DNA from: Exophiala sp. HKRS030
Taxonomy: Eukaryota > Ascomycota > Eurotiomycetes > Chaetothyriales > Herpotrichiellaceae
Length of the DNA stretch: 64,000 nt
Assembly: GCA_023897205.1 (NCBI GenBank)
Contig: JAHWDD010000004.1
Coordinates: 3,472,001-3,536,000, forward strand
Direction of reading: 5' to 3'
Part shown: piece by piece, positions 24,142 through 35,253 of the stretch
Position numbering within the stretch: position 1 is the first letter of the stretch
Layout: every line of letters begins with the position of its first letter
Translations under genes and position numbers: made by a program
The notes under the pieces: model-generated
Databases searched by the model: none
Seen by the model: only the letters and a program-made list of their open reading frames with translations
What the model was told of the DNA's origin: nothing

Positions 24142-25378
24142 ATGTCCGGGTCTCCCCCGCCGGAGCCGCCGAATGAACCACCACAGATTGCTGGCCGACG
24201 ACGGAAGCGATCCCATACTCCCCCAACGGCAAGCGCCGCTACCGTTGCGCCGTCGCCAGCGACGCCTGTCGAACAGACCGCTCCCAGACTAGGCGCGCAG
24301 ACCAGAACAGGCGAGACTATAGCAGAACTCCCAGTTCAGCTGGGGACTTACGTAGCGAGTTATCCGATTCCAGCCTCATATGCAGCCGGTTCAAGTTTCG
24401 CCACGTCCGCAACGTCCAGCCTGAGCGAGTCTTCTCGATATCTCCTCAGTCCAGTGTCGCCACGCGCCGCTCGGAAACCGAAAGCGCATGTGGCTTCAGC
24501 GTGTGTGAATTGCAAGAAGAAGCATTTGAGATGTGACAACAATCGACCGTGCCGAAGATGCGTGCAAAGCGGTAAAGAGGTAGGCTTTCTTGATGACCAG
24601 GTTTGTCTATGAAATACAAGGCTAATTTCAGCAGGCGTCTTGTCACGATGTCGAGCACAAGAAGAGAGGGCGGCCACCGTTGAAGCCAGAAGATCCTTCG
24701 ACGAGGCGCACCTTCGAAAGTGCCATCACTCCAATGGGCTCTCATATGGGAGGACCACCCAGGCCATTGACAGGCCCAGACATATCATCTTTCGGACAGC
24801 CTCCAGGTCCTATAAGCCGATATCCTCCACTGCGACCCCAGGATCCATCGAGAGGGCCTCCGATGAGAGGATCGTTTCAACCCATGTATGCGCAGCCTTC
24901 TGTGTCCTTTAGCCCTGCGACAGCAGCGGGAACTTTTGCTTCTCCTACTAGACCTTATTCGCAATCTGGACCAGGACGCATCCAAGGCCAATTGCCGTCA
25001 TCGTATGCATCACCTCACTCTGAATCCCCTCACCAGCAGATTGCACCATATGGTGGTTACAACTATCCTCCTATGGCCTCACAATACGGAGCATCTGGTC
25101 AGGCCACATATTCCAATCCTATCTTTCCACGTCCGGCCATGCATGGGTCAATGTCTGGTGAACCAATGCCGCCTTTTGGTGGTCCGTCTAGTCTTCAGCT
25201 CCCGCCGATACGTCCCACAACGTTGGGACCGATTGATCCTGCCATAACACAGGCGGCTCAGTCGACACATCAAGCATCTCAGCATTCTGAAGGAGCTCAG
25301 GACGATGGAACCCAAGAGCCCGATCCAAAACGGCCGAAGATGGACATCCAAGGGATTCTAGGTCCCAAGCAGGACTGA
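24142..25378 (+). CDS. Zn(II)2Cys6 transcription factor
   Basis: Two exons, 24142-24579 and 24635-25378, give 393 residues; an in-frame ATG at 23995 would add 49. I prefer 24142 because its context (CTCCCATGTCC) is better. The intron (GTAGGC...GCTAAT...TTTCAGCAG) interrupts the zinc cluster itself. The cluster reads CVNCKKKHLRC, DNNRPC, RRC, VQSGKE, then ASC from exon 2, followed by the basic linker HKKRGRPP. This is the C-x2-C-x6-C form that typifies fungal Gal4-type DNA-binding domains with a long last spacer before HKKRGRP. Downstream is a long Pro-, Ser- and Gln-rich tail (residues ~165-370) with PPRPLTGPD and YPPLRPQDP-like blocks and a final basic PDPKRPKMD. No fungal-specific regulatory middle domain is present. 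The targets cannot be inferred. Confidence 0.85.
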
Positions 25379-26598
25379 ATATTTTTGTCGCCGATGGAAA
25401 ACAACAGGCCTTGTTTTCATCTGCTGTTTTTCAAACCACTTCCATGGTGGCACCCACGAATATTTTACCTTTTTATTTCTTTCTTGATGATAACGAATGC
25501 TCCCAAAGAACGGCCTCTCACAATCAATCATATTATGTTTTTACGTGTACAACACATTTCACGGATCTGCGCTGGTCGCAGATTCACATATCGAAGAGAA
25601 CGGCAGTCTACCTCAAGCCGATTACAGGAAATGTTTGGGGTTGACTTTTTTCCTCTTCTTTCACAACAGAAAAAGAGAAACAAGAAACGACACACCAGGC
25701 GCCAGGCACCAAATACTTACCTGCTAAAGGTCAATCTTTCAATTCACGAATACTATTTTACGGGCATGGACAGTAACCTAGCTTTAATTGACGAAATGGG
25801 AAAAGCTTACGATCTTTTTGTCTACGGCCTGTATTTATAACATGGACTCTTCGCCTTGCTTGGCTGAAAACGACGGACGAGTGCCATGTACGTACTCGAT
25901 AATGAACTTGTACTGGCTGGGGAAATGAAACTCGATCACTGGAACTCAGCTACCTGTTTCTTTATCTCCATGAGTTTTTCTCCTTTTTAAAGAAAAGCAA
26001 TCAAAGCTTTGATGATAGGCGCTATGTGTGGTTTGCCTTTGGGTGGGCTGGACAAACACCAGGAACGAAAAGCCAGCGCCGTGATTTTTTGCAGAATACA
26101 CATCCGGAGACCTCCCCAGCCAAAAGAGAAAGGACGGTACGAGTATGCATTTGACGATTCTGAAATAGGTTGATGATGATGCACGGCAGAGTTTGTCTTA
26201 CTTTGTTAAACAAATTAAATAGTATTCCGTATAAGGAATGGGAGGGGGATTTTGATATAACATACAGAGTATGCGAACATGGTGCTCGATAACGTAATAG
26301 AAAAAGCAGTCTCAAATCAAAAGCCAAGAGACAAGATACGGATCTGAGATCTCTTATATACACACAGAGAGACAGACAAACAAACGAACACTATTTGAGA
26401 ACCAATATGTAGAGTCTGATGGTGTTACCTTGATACCTTGATACCCTAACCCAAGGTAGAGTCTATTTTTATCCCTATCCACCTTACCTACCTAGATACC
26501 TAGCTGGGCAGGTAGGTAGGTTGATACCAAAAGCCAGGAGTCAAATCTCCTACCAAATTTTTACTCTTCACTGTACGTACCCTCTGTTCTCTTTCACC
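25379..26598. other. Intergenic between convergent Zn2Cys6 gene and dbp4
   Basis: 1.2 kb between two 3' ends, AT-rich, with both 3' UTRs. Near 26427-26527 there is a cluster of TTGATACC and GGTA/TACC tetramer repeats, including ACCTACC and GGTAGGT arms that can pair across TAGCTGGGC. No gene is recognised. Confidence 0.5.
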
Positions 26599-29136
26599 TT
26601 ACCCTTTTGTCGCCAAAAGACCAGAAGCCAAAGCTTCAAGATCCTCAAGGGTCTCGGGTTGTTCGACGTCGGGAGCAGCGGCTCTGCGGTTCTTGGTGCG
26701 CTTCCCTAGACGTTCACCCTCTTCCGAATCAGAAGCATCTTCAAACCACTTCTTCGGTCGTCGGCGAGGTTCAGGCTCGTCCAGGCCCTCCTCTTCTTCG
26801 TACGGCACAAGTTGAACACCTTCTCGATCATCATCGTCATCGTCGCTACCGTTCTCCTGTTGCGTACGTTCCTGTTCCCGCAATTCCCGTGCCCTCTGTT
26901 TTCTTTGTTCCTTCTTCTCCCGCTTCTTTTGTCGAGCAATCTCCTTGTCGACCTCGTCCATCTCCCTTGCTCTTTCTCGCTCGCGTTCCAAAAACTCTTG
27001 TTTTTCGCGTCGGGCCTCGTCGAGCCCAAAGGTGCTCTCGTCGCGGTAGGCCTTGCGGTCTTTTGGCGTGTCCGAGTCGCTGTCGAACGTCAGGTGGGCG
27101 CCGTGGCCTTTGTACTTGAGCAGCTTCTTGCGGGACGAGAGTAGTTTTTCGCGCCGGTGGGAGTCGATGATCAAAGGGTCGGCCTTGTCGGACAACTTGA
27201 GTGTTCGAATCTCCTTTTTGGCCGGCGCAGCAGCATTGGAGTGTGTGCCATCACCCATCAGAGGAGTTTCGGAGTCGGAGTCGGAGTCGGGTACAGACAC
27301 AGACGGAGAATTCTGATCTAGAGCTTCATCGCCGGCTACGAAACGTCGTTTGACGGAAAGGAAGTCGGCTTCATCGTCGTCATCTCCGTCATCATTGGCC
27401 TGTCGGGAGGACGAATTACGGTCCGGATCTTCATCGTCGTCTTCGATGAGTTTTGTGTAATGCGCAGCGAGTACGTCTTGGTTTTGACGTTCAAACATTC
27501 GGTCGTACTTTGTTCGAACGGCCTTTTGCTTCTGCTTGGGCTTGTTGTCGCCCTCGTCTTCGTCGCCACTCGTGTCGCTGCCCTCAAGGGCCGCCAGGAG
27601 TTGTCGTGGCATGTTTTTCCTGGCTTTTGCGTCTTCACCTTTGACGAATTTGACTCGTGGTGCACCTGGCAGACCAAGACTTGCGGCAAAGCCTTCCAAG
27701 TCGAGCTTCTTGAGGCTGAATGTATCTTTGTCCTTTTGGACGTTCACGCTGCGGACGTAACTGACGAACGCCTTTTGACCCAAGTATTTCAACTCTGGAT
27801 CTTTGAAGCACATGTTTTGCAGCTGGTTCCGGATGGAGTTTTGCATCTTCTTCACCCGCACATTGATATTTTCCACAATGACCTTCTTCTTCGCCAGTGC
27901 GGCGAGCATTCCTTCCTCTTCACTAGGATCGACAAAGAGCACGGCACGACCATCACGTTCGAATCTCGCCGTTCGACCCACACGGTGAATGTAAGTGTCC
28001 GCATCCTCTGGGCAGTCTACTTGAACCACCCAGTCGACCGAAGGGAAGTCGAGACCTCGTGCGGCGACGTCAGTGGAGAACAAGCACGCAAATTTGCTAT
28101 TCGAGTATTTTCTCGTTATGTCCAGACGAGCGGTCTGTTTCTGGCGGCCGTGTAGGTGCATCAATGGGAGACCGGGCTGGAGATGTCGGAATGATTCATA
28201 GACGAATCGAACTTGTTTGCCGGAGCTTAGGAAAACAAGAATCTTCTTTTTGGTGTTTGCGCGGATGAAAGACCATAACGTGTCGAGTTTGTCGGGCAAA
28301 GGCGTCACAACGTAGTTCTGCTGCAGACCTGATGGAGTAGCGCTTTCAGCTGTTTCGTGGACGGAGACAAACTCCGGCTCTCTCAGGGAAAGTCGAGCAA
28401 GGTCAGACACCTTCTTGGTTTGAGTTGCGCTGAACATGAGAGTCTGCCGTTCAGGTGGCAGATGTTCCAGAAGAGCATCGATGGTGCTCTGAAAACCCAT
28501 GTCCATTATTCGATCCGCCTCGTCAAGCACGAGAAGTTGTAGGTTCCCAATATCCAACTCAGCCGTTTGGTCCATATGTTGAAGCATCCGACCGGGTGTA
28601 GCGACCAAAATGTTCATTCGTGCCAGTCTTTCTCGCTCTTCTTGTAGACTTTTGCCTCCAATGACTAGACCCGCGGAAAATGTATGGTTGCGACCGATCT
28701 TGCGAAGAACCTCGAAAATTTGGATAGCGAGTTCGCGGGTTGGGGACAGGATCAGGGCACCCAAGCCATCGTACTCGGTCCATCTCTTGCGATACAGATT
28801 CTCAAGCACGGGGACGAGAAATGCTAAGGTCTTGCCCGAGCCTGTCTTTGCAGCACCTAGGATATCAAGACCTTGTAAAGCGAGAGGTATGGTCCGGCCC
28901 TGTATGGTGGTAAGAGTTTTGAAATGGGAGGAGGAAAGGCCATCCTGCGTGGCTTGTGAGAGTGGAAGGTCAATGAAGTTGTCGGGTGGTGCCGCAGACC
29001 TGGGATCGAGGTCGGTGACTCGTTGGCTGAGTGTTTCGATATCCTCCTCCTGTCTTTTTCGTTTGAGTTGGCGAGGCCTTTGATACTCTTTTCTGGGGCC
29101 AGACTCCCTTCTTTTCCGTTTGCCCAGTGGCGCCAT
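26599..29136 (-). CDS. dbp4: ATP-dependent RNA helicase DBP4 (Hca4)
   Basis: An intronless 845-residue DEAD-box helicase starting [19 protein letters not shown] at 29136. DBP4 acts in the nucleolus in 18S rRNA maturation, where it is needed to release U14 snoRNA from pre-rRNA. Motifs are complete: Q motif region FKTLTTIQ (72-79), Walker [10 protein letters not shown] (95-103), PTREL (131-135), DEAD (204-207), SAT (235-237) and HRVGRTAR in the second RecA domain. The stretch RKEYQRP... and the C-terminal part (KALVSYVRSV-type block, then long acidic and Lys-rich segments and a coiled-coil of Arg/Glu repeats) match DBP4 rather than other DEAD proteins. An upstream in-frame ATG at 29286 would add 50 residues in sequence that is probably leader. 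Confidence 0.95.
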   Translation of the reverse strand: MAPLGKRKRRESGPRKEYQRPRQLKRKRQEEDIETLSQRVTDLDPRSAAPPDNFIDLPLSQATQDGLSSSHFKTLTTIQGRTIPLALQGLDILGAAKTGSGKTLAFLVPVLENLYRKRWTEYDGLGALILSPTRELAIQIFEVLRKIGRNHTFSAGLVIGGKSLQEERERLARMNILVATPGRMLQHMDQTAELDIGNLQLLVLDEADRIMDMGFQSTIDALLEHLPPERQTLMFSATQTKKVSDLARLSLREPEFVSVHETAESATPSGLQQNYVVTPLPDKLDTLWSFIRANTKKKILVFLSSGKQVRFVYESFRHLQPGLPLMHLHGRQKQTARLDITRKYSNSKFACLFSTDVAARGLDFPSVDWVVQVDCPEDADTYIHRVGRTARFERDGRAVLFVDPSEEEGMLAALAKKKVIVENINVRVKKMQNSIRNQLQNMCFKDPELKYLGQKAFVSYVRSVNVQKDKDTFSLKKLDLEGFAASLGLPGAPRVKFVKGEDAKARKNMPRQLLAALEGSDTSGDEDEGDNKPKQKQKAVRTKYDRMFERQNQDVLAAHYTKLIEDDDEDPDRNSSSRQANDDGDDDDEADFLSVKRRFVAGDEALDQNSPSVSVPDSDSDSETPLMGDGTHSNAAAPAKKEIRTLKLSDKADPLIIDSHRREKLLSSRKKLLKYKGHGAHLTFDSDSDTPKDRKAYRDESTFGLDEARREKQEFLERERERAREMDEVDKEIARQKKREKKEQRKQRARELREQERTQQENGSDDDDDDREGVQLVPYEEEEGLDEPEPRRRPKKWFEDASDSEEGERLGKRTKNRRAAAPDVEQPETLEDLEALASGLLATKG

Positions 29137-29715
29137 TGTCGTTGTCGACTTCGGAAGTCGAAACTCGGCGCAGGAAATTTTGGGAAAATTGTTCCTATTA
29201 TCGGGAGATCCTCGGAAAGTAATTATTGCGGGGGGTCGAGGAACGTAAATCAGTCGCAAGGCTACGAGGCTTGTGCACGCCTTCACGAGTACTTCTTTAT
29301 CGGGATCTATGGACTTGCCATACCTAGATACTTCACTGGAGATGCTGTGACAAGTTACGTATCACGGATATAGAAATATCAGCATGGGTGTCAGGTCACT
29401 GGGGGGTGAACAAGGACAAGGCTGAGCAAAAGTACCCCAAGTCAAGTTCGGCTTACCTGCCCCAAGAGTCACTATCTAAACTCCCTCTTGTTCGCCGCTG
29501 GTGCCGGCCGGTCACAAGCGCAGTCTCGATTTCAGCCTCGTTACTTCAATCTTGACTTGACCCTTCGACTAGTAGACTCTACTACTCTTTTTGCACGTGC
29601 GTGAAAGGTCTCCGTTATACCCTTTGCGAAAGCATACCTCTTCTCTCAACAACACAGCCACTAAAAGGCCCAACACCTGGCTCGTCATTGGTAAGGAACC
29701 AACCGTCAGCCCACC
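29137..29715. promoter_or_regulatory. Bidirectional promoter, dbp4 / J-protein gene
   Basis: The 580-base gap between two divergent genes, one for ribosome biogenesis and one for splicing. It must serve both. No specific factor site stands out. Confidence 0.6.
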
Positions 29716-30454
29716 ATGGCTAATGATGAATCCGATGCTCTTGATGTGCTTGAAAAGGAAGCCAAAGAATATGATAAGGTATGTTGAATTCTGATGCTGA
29801 TAGACACCGGCTAACCGCCGTTATAGGATGCTGAGATAGACCGTATTCTGAAAGCATTTAGACTTGATGCGTAAGTTGACTACTGCAATTGTTGTGACTC
29901 TCTTCTTACTGACTTCTCTCAGCTACGCAGTTCTCGATCTTCAACCCGGTGTACCTGAGTCAGACATCAAGATCGTTTATCGAAAGAAGTCTCTACTAAT
30001 TCACCCCGACAAAACCAAAAACCCACTAGCACCAGAGGCATTTGACCGACTGAAGAAAGCGCAGACCGCCCTGGTTGACGAAAAGGAGCGGCAACATCTT
30101 GACGAATGCATTGCGGATGCGAGAGAGTTGCTGATTCGACAACACAAATACACTGTTGATTCCGAAGAATTGAAGACGGAAGAGTTCAAGCAGGAATGGA
30201 GAAAGAAGACGGTGGAAGTGCTGGTCGATGCTGAGGCACGGCGAAGGAGACAGATGAAAGCCCGGATGCAAGAAGAGGGACGAGAGAAGGCCAAAGAAGA
30301 CGCCGAGATCGAAGAGAGGAAGCGGAAGCGTGATCACGAGAAGAACTGGGAGGAGACGAGAGAGCAGCGGATAGGCAGTTGGAGAGATTTTCAGAAGGGC
30401 GTCAAGAAGTCAGAAGACCAGAAGAAGAAAAAAAAGATGAAGGTCTTGGGGTGA
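29716..30454 (+). CDS. J-domain protein, DNAJC8/Spf31-like splicing factor
   Basis: Three exons: 29716-29778, 29827-29870, 29923-30454, with introns of 48 and 52 bases. The product is 212 residues and begins MANDESDALDVLEKEAKEYDK. The J domain (YAVLDLQPGVPESDIKIVYRKKSLLIHPDKTKNP) carries the HPD tripeptide that stimulates Hsp70. It is followed by a long helix rich in Lys, Arg and Glu with RKKTVEVLVDAEARRRRQ and a very basic tail KKSEDQKKKKKMKVLG. Domain order, length and the N-terminal EIDRILKAFRLDAY block match human DNAJC8 and fission yeast Spf31, which associate with the spliceosome. The ATG has a CACC context and lies 580 bases from the divergent dbp4. Confidence 0.88.
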
Positions 30455-30908
30455 TGGGTGAGTGTCGAGGGATCGCTACTTGAGAGGGACTTGTAATTGT
30501 ACGATAGACATGAGGCCTGCGATTTGAGGAATATGTCGACGATAATTGGTGTGTTGACTTGACTCATACGAGCACCAATGCAGCCATTACCGTATCCTGT
30601 ATGGAAGAAAATGAGTATACGAACATCAAGCTGTATATATGTATTCGCTCGGTCGAGATCGGATCCTCGGCCTCTTGACTACTCCGTACAGTACTCGTGC
30701 CTAGGTACTCCGTACAGGACTTCTTACATATGAGGGTATCGTTCCCCACACCTCATTCTGCCTCTTATTCCTTCTCCGACTTTCTCTTGGATTACAGAAC
30801 TAGAAGAACTTAACTGCGATTGAGGATCTTCGTGCCATGGTGGTACTTTAATTCTGTCGTTTTCTATCGCTCTCTCATACTTCCTTTTTCTCCCATGTTG
30901 AATTAATC
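30455..30908. other. Intergenic upstream of FAD synthase
   Basis: About 450 bases in tandem orientation: 3' UTR of the J-protein gene, then the promoter of FAD synthase. It carries two copies of TACTCCGTAC (30680-30689 and 30706-30715) 16 bases apart. No gene. Confidence 0.6.
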
Positions 30909-31939
30909 ATGAGCAATGCATCGCTGCCGCCCAATGCCCCCATGATGAACGGTTCCCTCACCTCTAGCCATGGAGAAGCCGATGCCTCGTCGAGTCTAGA
31001 ACACATTTGCGCACGGCTTCATTCTCAAGTCGATTCATTTCTCGCTGCACCTCCCTCTGACGATGTTACAAAACGCACACAAGAGCAGACAAAGATTACA
31101 CTGGGCGTGATAGAAAAAGCCCTGGAAGACTATGAGTTAGCTTACCCCGCCGTCTGGGTATGCGCAGACTGCTGACATGCTGCTACAGTAGATTTGAATC
31201 GTTGTCACTTTCCTACAATGGAGGAAAAGACTGTTTGGTGCTTTTAATACTATACCTCGCCGTCCTTCACAGGCACTTTACACGTCTGAAGAGCAAAAGT
31301 TCACCGTCAATCAGCTTTCCTACCTCTATCCCATCTATATACGCCAAACCTCCCGATCCATTCCCCGCCGTATCCGATTTCGTTGAATACTCCTCCCGCT
31401 TGTATCACCTTGATCTAACGCACATATCGACAAATCCCGGTCCATCCAAGAAAGAGCGCTCTCACTCGAACCCGACCATCACGAAGTCTTTTCCACGAGT
31501 TCAGCGGGACAGCAGCACGGATATACCACCTGAACCTATAGTGTCATTCCGAGACGCTTTTGCTCTATATCTGTCTTCCCACCCATCGGTGAAGGCCATA
31601 TTTGTGGGCACGCGTCGAACAGATCCTCATGGGGCGCACCTCACACATTTCGATCCTACCGACCACAATTGGCCGGCGTTTATGCGCATTCACCCGGTAA
31701 TAGACTGGCATTTATCGGAAATCTGGTGTTTCTTACGCTCGCCACATTTAAAGGACCTAGAATCCGGCGGGCCTCTCAGATATTGTTCCATGTATGACGA
31801 GGGGTACACAAGTCTCGGCGGCATCAATGATACGGTCAAGAACCCGAAGTTGAAGAGTCGTGATGGAGATGGTAAGGAGTATTATCGGCCAGCATTTGAA
31901 ATGACGCAAGACGACGGTGAGAGGCTAGGAAGGGAATGA
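30909..31939 (+). CDS. fad1: FAD synthase (FMN adenylyltransferase)
   Basis: This enzyme adenylates FMN with ATP to make FAD. Exon 1 (30909-31135) and exon 2 (31189-31939) are joined across a 53-base intron (GTTAGC...GCTGAC...CTACAG), restoring DYDRFESLSLSYNGGKDC. The product is 325 residues. The P-loop-like SLSYNGGKDCLVLL of the PAPS reductase/FAD synthase family is intact. Further family blocks are FVGTRRTDPHGAHLTHFDPTDHNWP, RIHPVIDWHLSEIWCFLR and YDEGYTSLGG near the end. It is a single-domain enzyme like yeast Fad1, without the molybdopterin-binding domain of the animal enzyme. It supplies FAD to flavoenzymes such as the P450 reductase and the oxidoreductase elsewhere in this window, a general link only. 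Confidence 0.93.
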
Positions 31940-32473
31940 ACGCGGCCAGAACGACGAGAATGGGCAGCGAAGGATAACCATGCCCAGAACTACGCTCGGT
32001 ATTAAAACAAAGCGGGTTGTCGAAAAAAGATCATTTTTGAGACGCATTGTTGCGGCCAGAGTTCATGGTGGGATCAGTGTTCGGTAAAGAGATTGGAACT
32101 GCATCAACTTGAGAGCGACAGTCCGGGGATTTAGCATAGACGGTAGTGGTGGGTATTGTTTGTGGACGAGCAAGGATGGGGTGATCTTGGTGGATGAGCT
32201 TGGGTGCCGGGTAGTGTATGAGTGGGATCGACCCGACAACAACGACAGTCATGATATCAAATACAAATATAACATCTCATCCGTCTTCTGGCTCATCTTG
32301 TCCAGCCAGAGATATCCGAAATATCTGAGACTTGTGTAACGCAAGCCCTGAACATGTATGATCCCTCGGCGACCTGCCACGTTGTGTCTTCGGTACGTCA
32401 ACAAGCGTCTGCAGAGGAAGGTCAGCCTTCGAGAGCGATGAATAACACTGTTGAGTCTTCCGATATGCACAAA

Positions 32474-32495
32474 CTGATAAGAATCACTTTATCAG
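32474..32495. promoter_or_regulatory. Inverted pair of GATA sites
   Basis: CTGATAAG and, six bases on, TTTATCAG (the complement of CTGATAAA) form an inverted pair about 0.8 kb upstream of the ammonium transporter start. In fungi, paired HGATAR sites are the classic binding arrangement for AreA/NIT2, which switches on ammonium transporters under nitrogen limitation. Binding itself is inferred. Confidence 0.6.
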
Positions 32496-32620
32496 CACCT
32501 TTGCCCAGGAAAAGCCAAGCTGATCGAGATGTTTGGCCGAGCGGAAACGCTTGATTCCCGAGTGGTATACGTGCTCTCAGCCTCGCGAGCGGAACCAGCC
32601 AAGACCTTGGTACATCTCCA

Positions 32621-32628
32621 CTGATAAG
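32621..32628 (+). promoter_or_regulatory. Third GATA site (CTGATAAG)
   Basis: An exact CTGATAAG 130 bases downstream of the inverted pair and about 0.68 kb upstream of the transporter ATG. It strengthens the case for AreA/NIT2-type control. Confidence 0.5.
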
Positions 32629-33305
32629 GTCGAAATTCCACTGTCAGTTCACGGAGGCTGCGTTAATCGAGTACCTCGTGCTCATGGCTCCCTTTCTACA
32701 CGATCCTGACCAGACACAGGAAGGTAAAATGCAGGTGCAAACACCACCACCACGCCGGCTCAAAGGAACGCAGACACGTTCTCGCCAGAGTGATACAGTA
32801 TCTTGTTCGCCCGGTTCACTCGCTAAGTAGGTTCCCGCTCCCACTGGCATCCCCCCCCTCCCCGACTCCTGTTCGAGATCATTGCTCTGATCTCACTGTT
32901 CCGTCGTGTCTTTCCCTCCCCCTTCCCCCGGACTGGTTTACCTCTTTTGGGATGGCAGCATGGCATACTTCGCATGGGGAGGGGTTGTCGTGACGATTGG
33001 TTTATCTCTTGGCCTACCGGTTGGCCACGCGAGGTACCGAGATATTCCTATCCCTATGTGATCCGGACCTCTGTGAGAGGGAGAGCCAGAAAGTTCTTCT
33101 TAATGAAGTCTCCGTGCATCTGATTTCCTGTTCTGTTTTGTCTACTCTCACCATCTCTTCTCCTCCCTCCGTCTCTCTCTCTTCATATACCATCTGCCCT
33201 AGTGACTGTTCCTTTCTAACTGCCCTGATTTCTCCTTCGTTCCCAAGAGGCCCATATCATTTCCCCCCCTCAAAATAGGCAAAGTCGAGACCAAACAAAC
33301 TCAAC

Positions 33306-35253
33306 ATGTCGGAAATCACACCCATCACAGAATGGCCGGATTACAAGGTCGACCCTCAAGGTGGCAACCCCATCACTCAGGACCTCAACGCTCCATACGA
33401 CAAGGTATGGTGTTTTTTTCTCTCGAGAGGGTTGAAGGGGGATCCATGTCCCGCCTCGATCTCGCTGCGTGAAGCTTACTGACACCCAACTTTGAATCTT
33501 TTTGAATCGTACAGGGCGACCTATGTTGGATCCTCGTCTGTACCATCCTCTGTTGGCAAATCACCCCGGCCATCGGTTATCTGTACGCCGGCATGCATCG
33601 ACGCAAGGCGGCGTTGACCATGATCTTCCAGTCCTTGTTCTGCGCGTCGGCCTGCGGCATCCAATTCTGGATCTACGGGTATTCCCTGTACCAGTCGCAC
33701 ACGACGAACCCCATCCTGGGCGACCTCAGCCTGGCGGGGCTGCACAACGTCCTCGCCGCCCCGTCTCTCGCCAACTCCGACATCCCGGACATCTTGTACG
33801 CCTGCTTCGGCTTCACCTTCGTCACGGCGACCGCCATGATCCTGGCCGGTGCCATGCTGGAGCGTGGCCGTCTCTGGCCCAGCATGTTGTTCTTGCTCTG
33901 TTGGACCACGTTCGTGTATTACGTCCTGGCGTACTGGGAGTGGAACCCTTCCGGCTGGCTCTACAACCTGGGGGTCTACGACTTTGCCGGCTCCGGCCCC
34001 GTGCACATCGCCAGCGGGTTCAGTGCCCTGGCCTGGAGTCTCATGCTGGGACCACGCATCAACGAGCACACTTCCGGGGAGAGGGCCAAGATCATCCATT
34101 TCAAACCTCACAATCCGTTCCTCGTCGGGATAGGAACTTGCTTCATCTGGTTTGGCTGGTTCGCTTTCAACGGTGAGTCTCGTTGTATATATTGTGTTTT
34201 GTTTTTGATTTGTATTCTCGAAAAAAGGAAACACATGACTAATACAAAGAGGGAAAAAAAAATAGGCGCAAGCACAGCAAACCTATCGCTTCGGTCGGTG
34301 TATGTCGTCGTCAATACCAACCTGGCGGCGTGTGGTGGTGGTATCGGTTGGACGTTGCTCGAGTATTGGTATACACGGAAATTTAGTATCATTGGATTTT
34401 GTTCAGGTATCATTTCCGGACTTGTCGGAATCACACCTGCAGCTGGTTTTGGTAAGTACAAACATACACATAGAGAGAAAACCACACACCAGAAAGAGAG
34501 GAAGAGAGAGAAATCCCCCCCTCCTCCTCCTTTCCCTCCTCCTCCTTTCCCTCCTCCTCCTTTCCCTCCTCCTCCTTTCCTGAACGTCCTTACTGACATG
34601 GGTTCTTGTGTGGTTTTTTTACAGTACCGGTCTACGTGGCGGCACTGGTCGGTCTCGTCACCTCGACGGCTTGTTTCTTCACAAACAAGTACAAATATCT
34701 CATATCCATCGACGAAGGACTCGACATATTTGCCATCCACGGGGTCGGAGGGTACGTGGGTGATTTGTTGACCGGACTGTTTGCCGCTTCGTTTGTCCCG
34801 GCCCTGGACGGCGTCAGCGGTGACGGTTACGCCGGAGGGTGGTGGAACCGACACTGGATCCAGTTGGGTTACCAATTCGCGGGCGCGACGACTTGCGCGG
34901 CTTGGAGTTTCGTGGTGAGTTGTATACTACTGTTTGTGATCGACAGGATCCCGGGTTGCAAGTTACGAGTCAAGGAGGAGGATGAAGCCCGAGGTCTCGA
35001 TTTCAAGTACCTGTCCGACGCTCATTGGGATGACACGGGAAGAGGTAGTATGAGTATGGCCGTGACCGGCCGAGACGAGGCGGTCGTCATCACCGAAGGT
35101 GTACCCTTTACAGGTTCGGGACCCGGAAGTGAAGACTCGGGTGAGAACGACGAAAGTGGTGGTGATGATACTCGTCATACTGCCGCCAGAAGAGGCGGAG
35201 TAGAGACCACAACGGAGGGGCAGATCACGACAGGACCTATGAAGAGGGAGTGA
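33306..35253 (+). CDS. Ammonium transporter (Mep/Amt/Rh family)
   Basis: A plasma-membrane ammonium transporter with 11 membrane segments. Four exons: 33306-33404, 33515-34172, 34266-34451, 34625-35253, giving 523 residues. Exon 1 encodes a short extracellular N-terminus (MSEITPITEWPDYKVDPQGG). Family landmarks are WILVCTILCWQITPAIGYLYAGM, the DFAGSGPVHIASG block with the first pore His, NTNLAACGGGIGW, GLVGITPAAGFV spanning the third junction, and DIFAIHGVGGYVGDLLTG with the second pore His. The C-terminal ~110 residues are cytosolic, with the conserved IPGCKLRVKEEDEARGLD motif that couples subunits and then a Ser-, Gly- and Thr-rich tail that may be phosphorylated. Intron 3 contains a pyrimidine minisatellite. 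GATA sites upstream suggest nitrogen repression. Which paralogue (Mep1/2/3-type) is not decided. Confidence 0.93.
34521..34580 (+). repeat. 15-bp pyrimidine minisatellite, 4 perfect copies, in an intron
   Basis: Four identical copies of CTCCTCCTCCTTTCC lie inside intron 3 of the ammonium transporter gene (34452-34624), upstream of the acceptor. All-pyrimidine mirror-like DNA of this kind can form triplexes, and it also lengthens the polypyrimidine tract of the intron. Confidence 0.95.

Larger units (their letters stand above)
31940..33305. promoter_or_regulatory. Upstream region of the ammonium transporter with GATA sites
   Basis: 1.37 kb in tandem orientation. It holds the 3' UTR of fad1 and then a long promoter. 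Three CTGATAAG-type GATA sites lie at 32474-32481, 32488-32495 (inverted) and 32621-32628. The 150 bases before the ATG are pyrimidine-rich, typical of strong fungal promoters. No gene is recognised. Confidence 0.65.

Noticed and set aside
26440..26455. Telomere-like CCCTAACCC
   Set aside because: A single unit and a half inside ordinary intergenic DNA.
32526..32618. tRNA-like stretch: GAGATGT and ACATCTC ends pair, with TGGCCGAGCGG resembling a Leu/Ser A box
   Set aside because: No GGTTCRANYCC B box, no workable T arm or anticodon arm; the pairing ends are most likely chance.
34521..34580. CRISPR-like tandem array
   Set aside because: Contiguous 15-base units without spacers inside a eukaryotic intron; a minisatellite.
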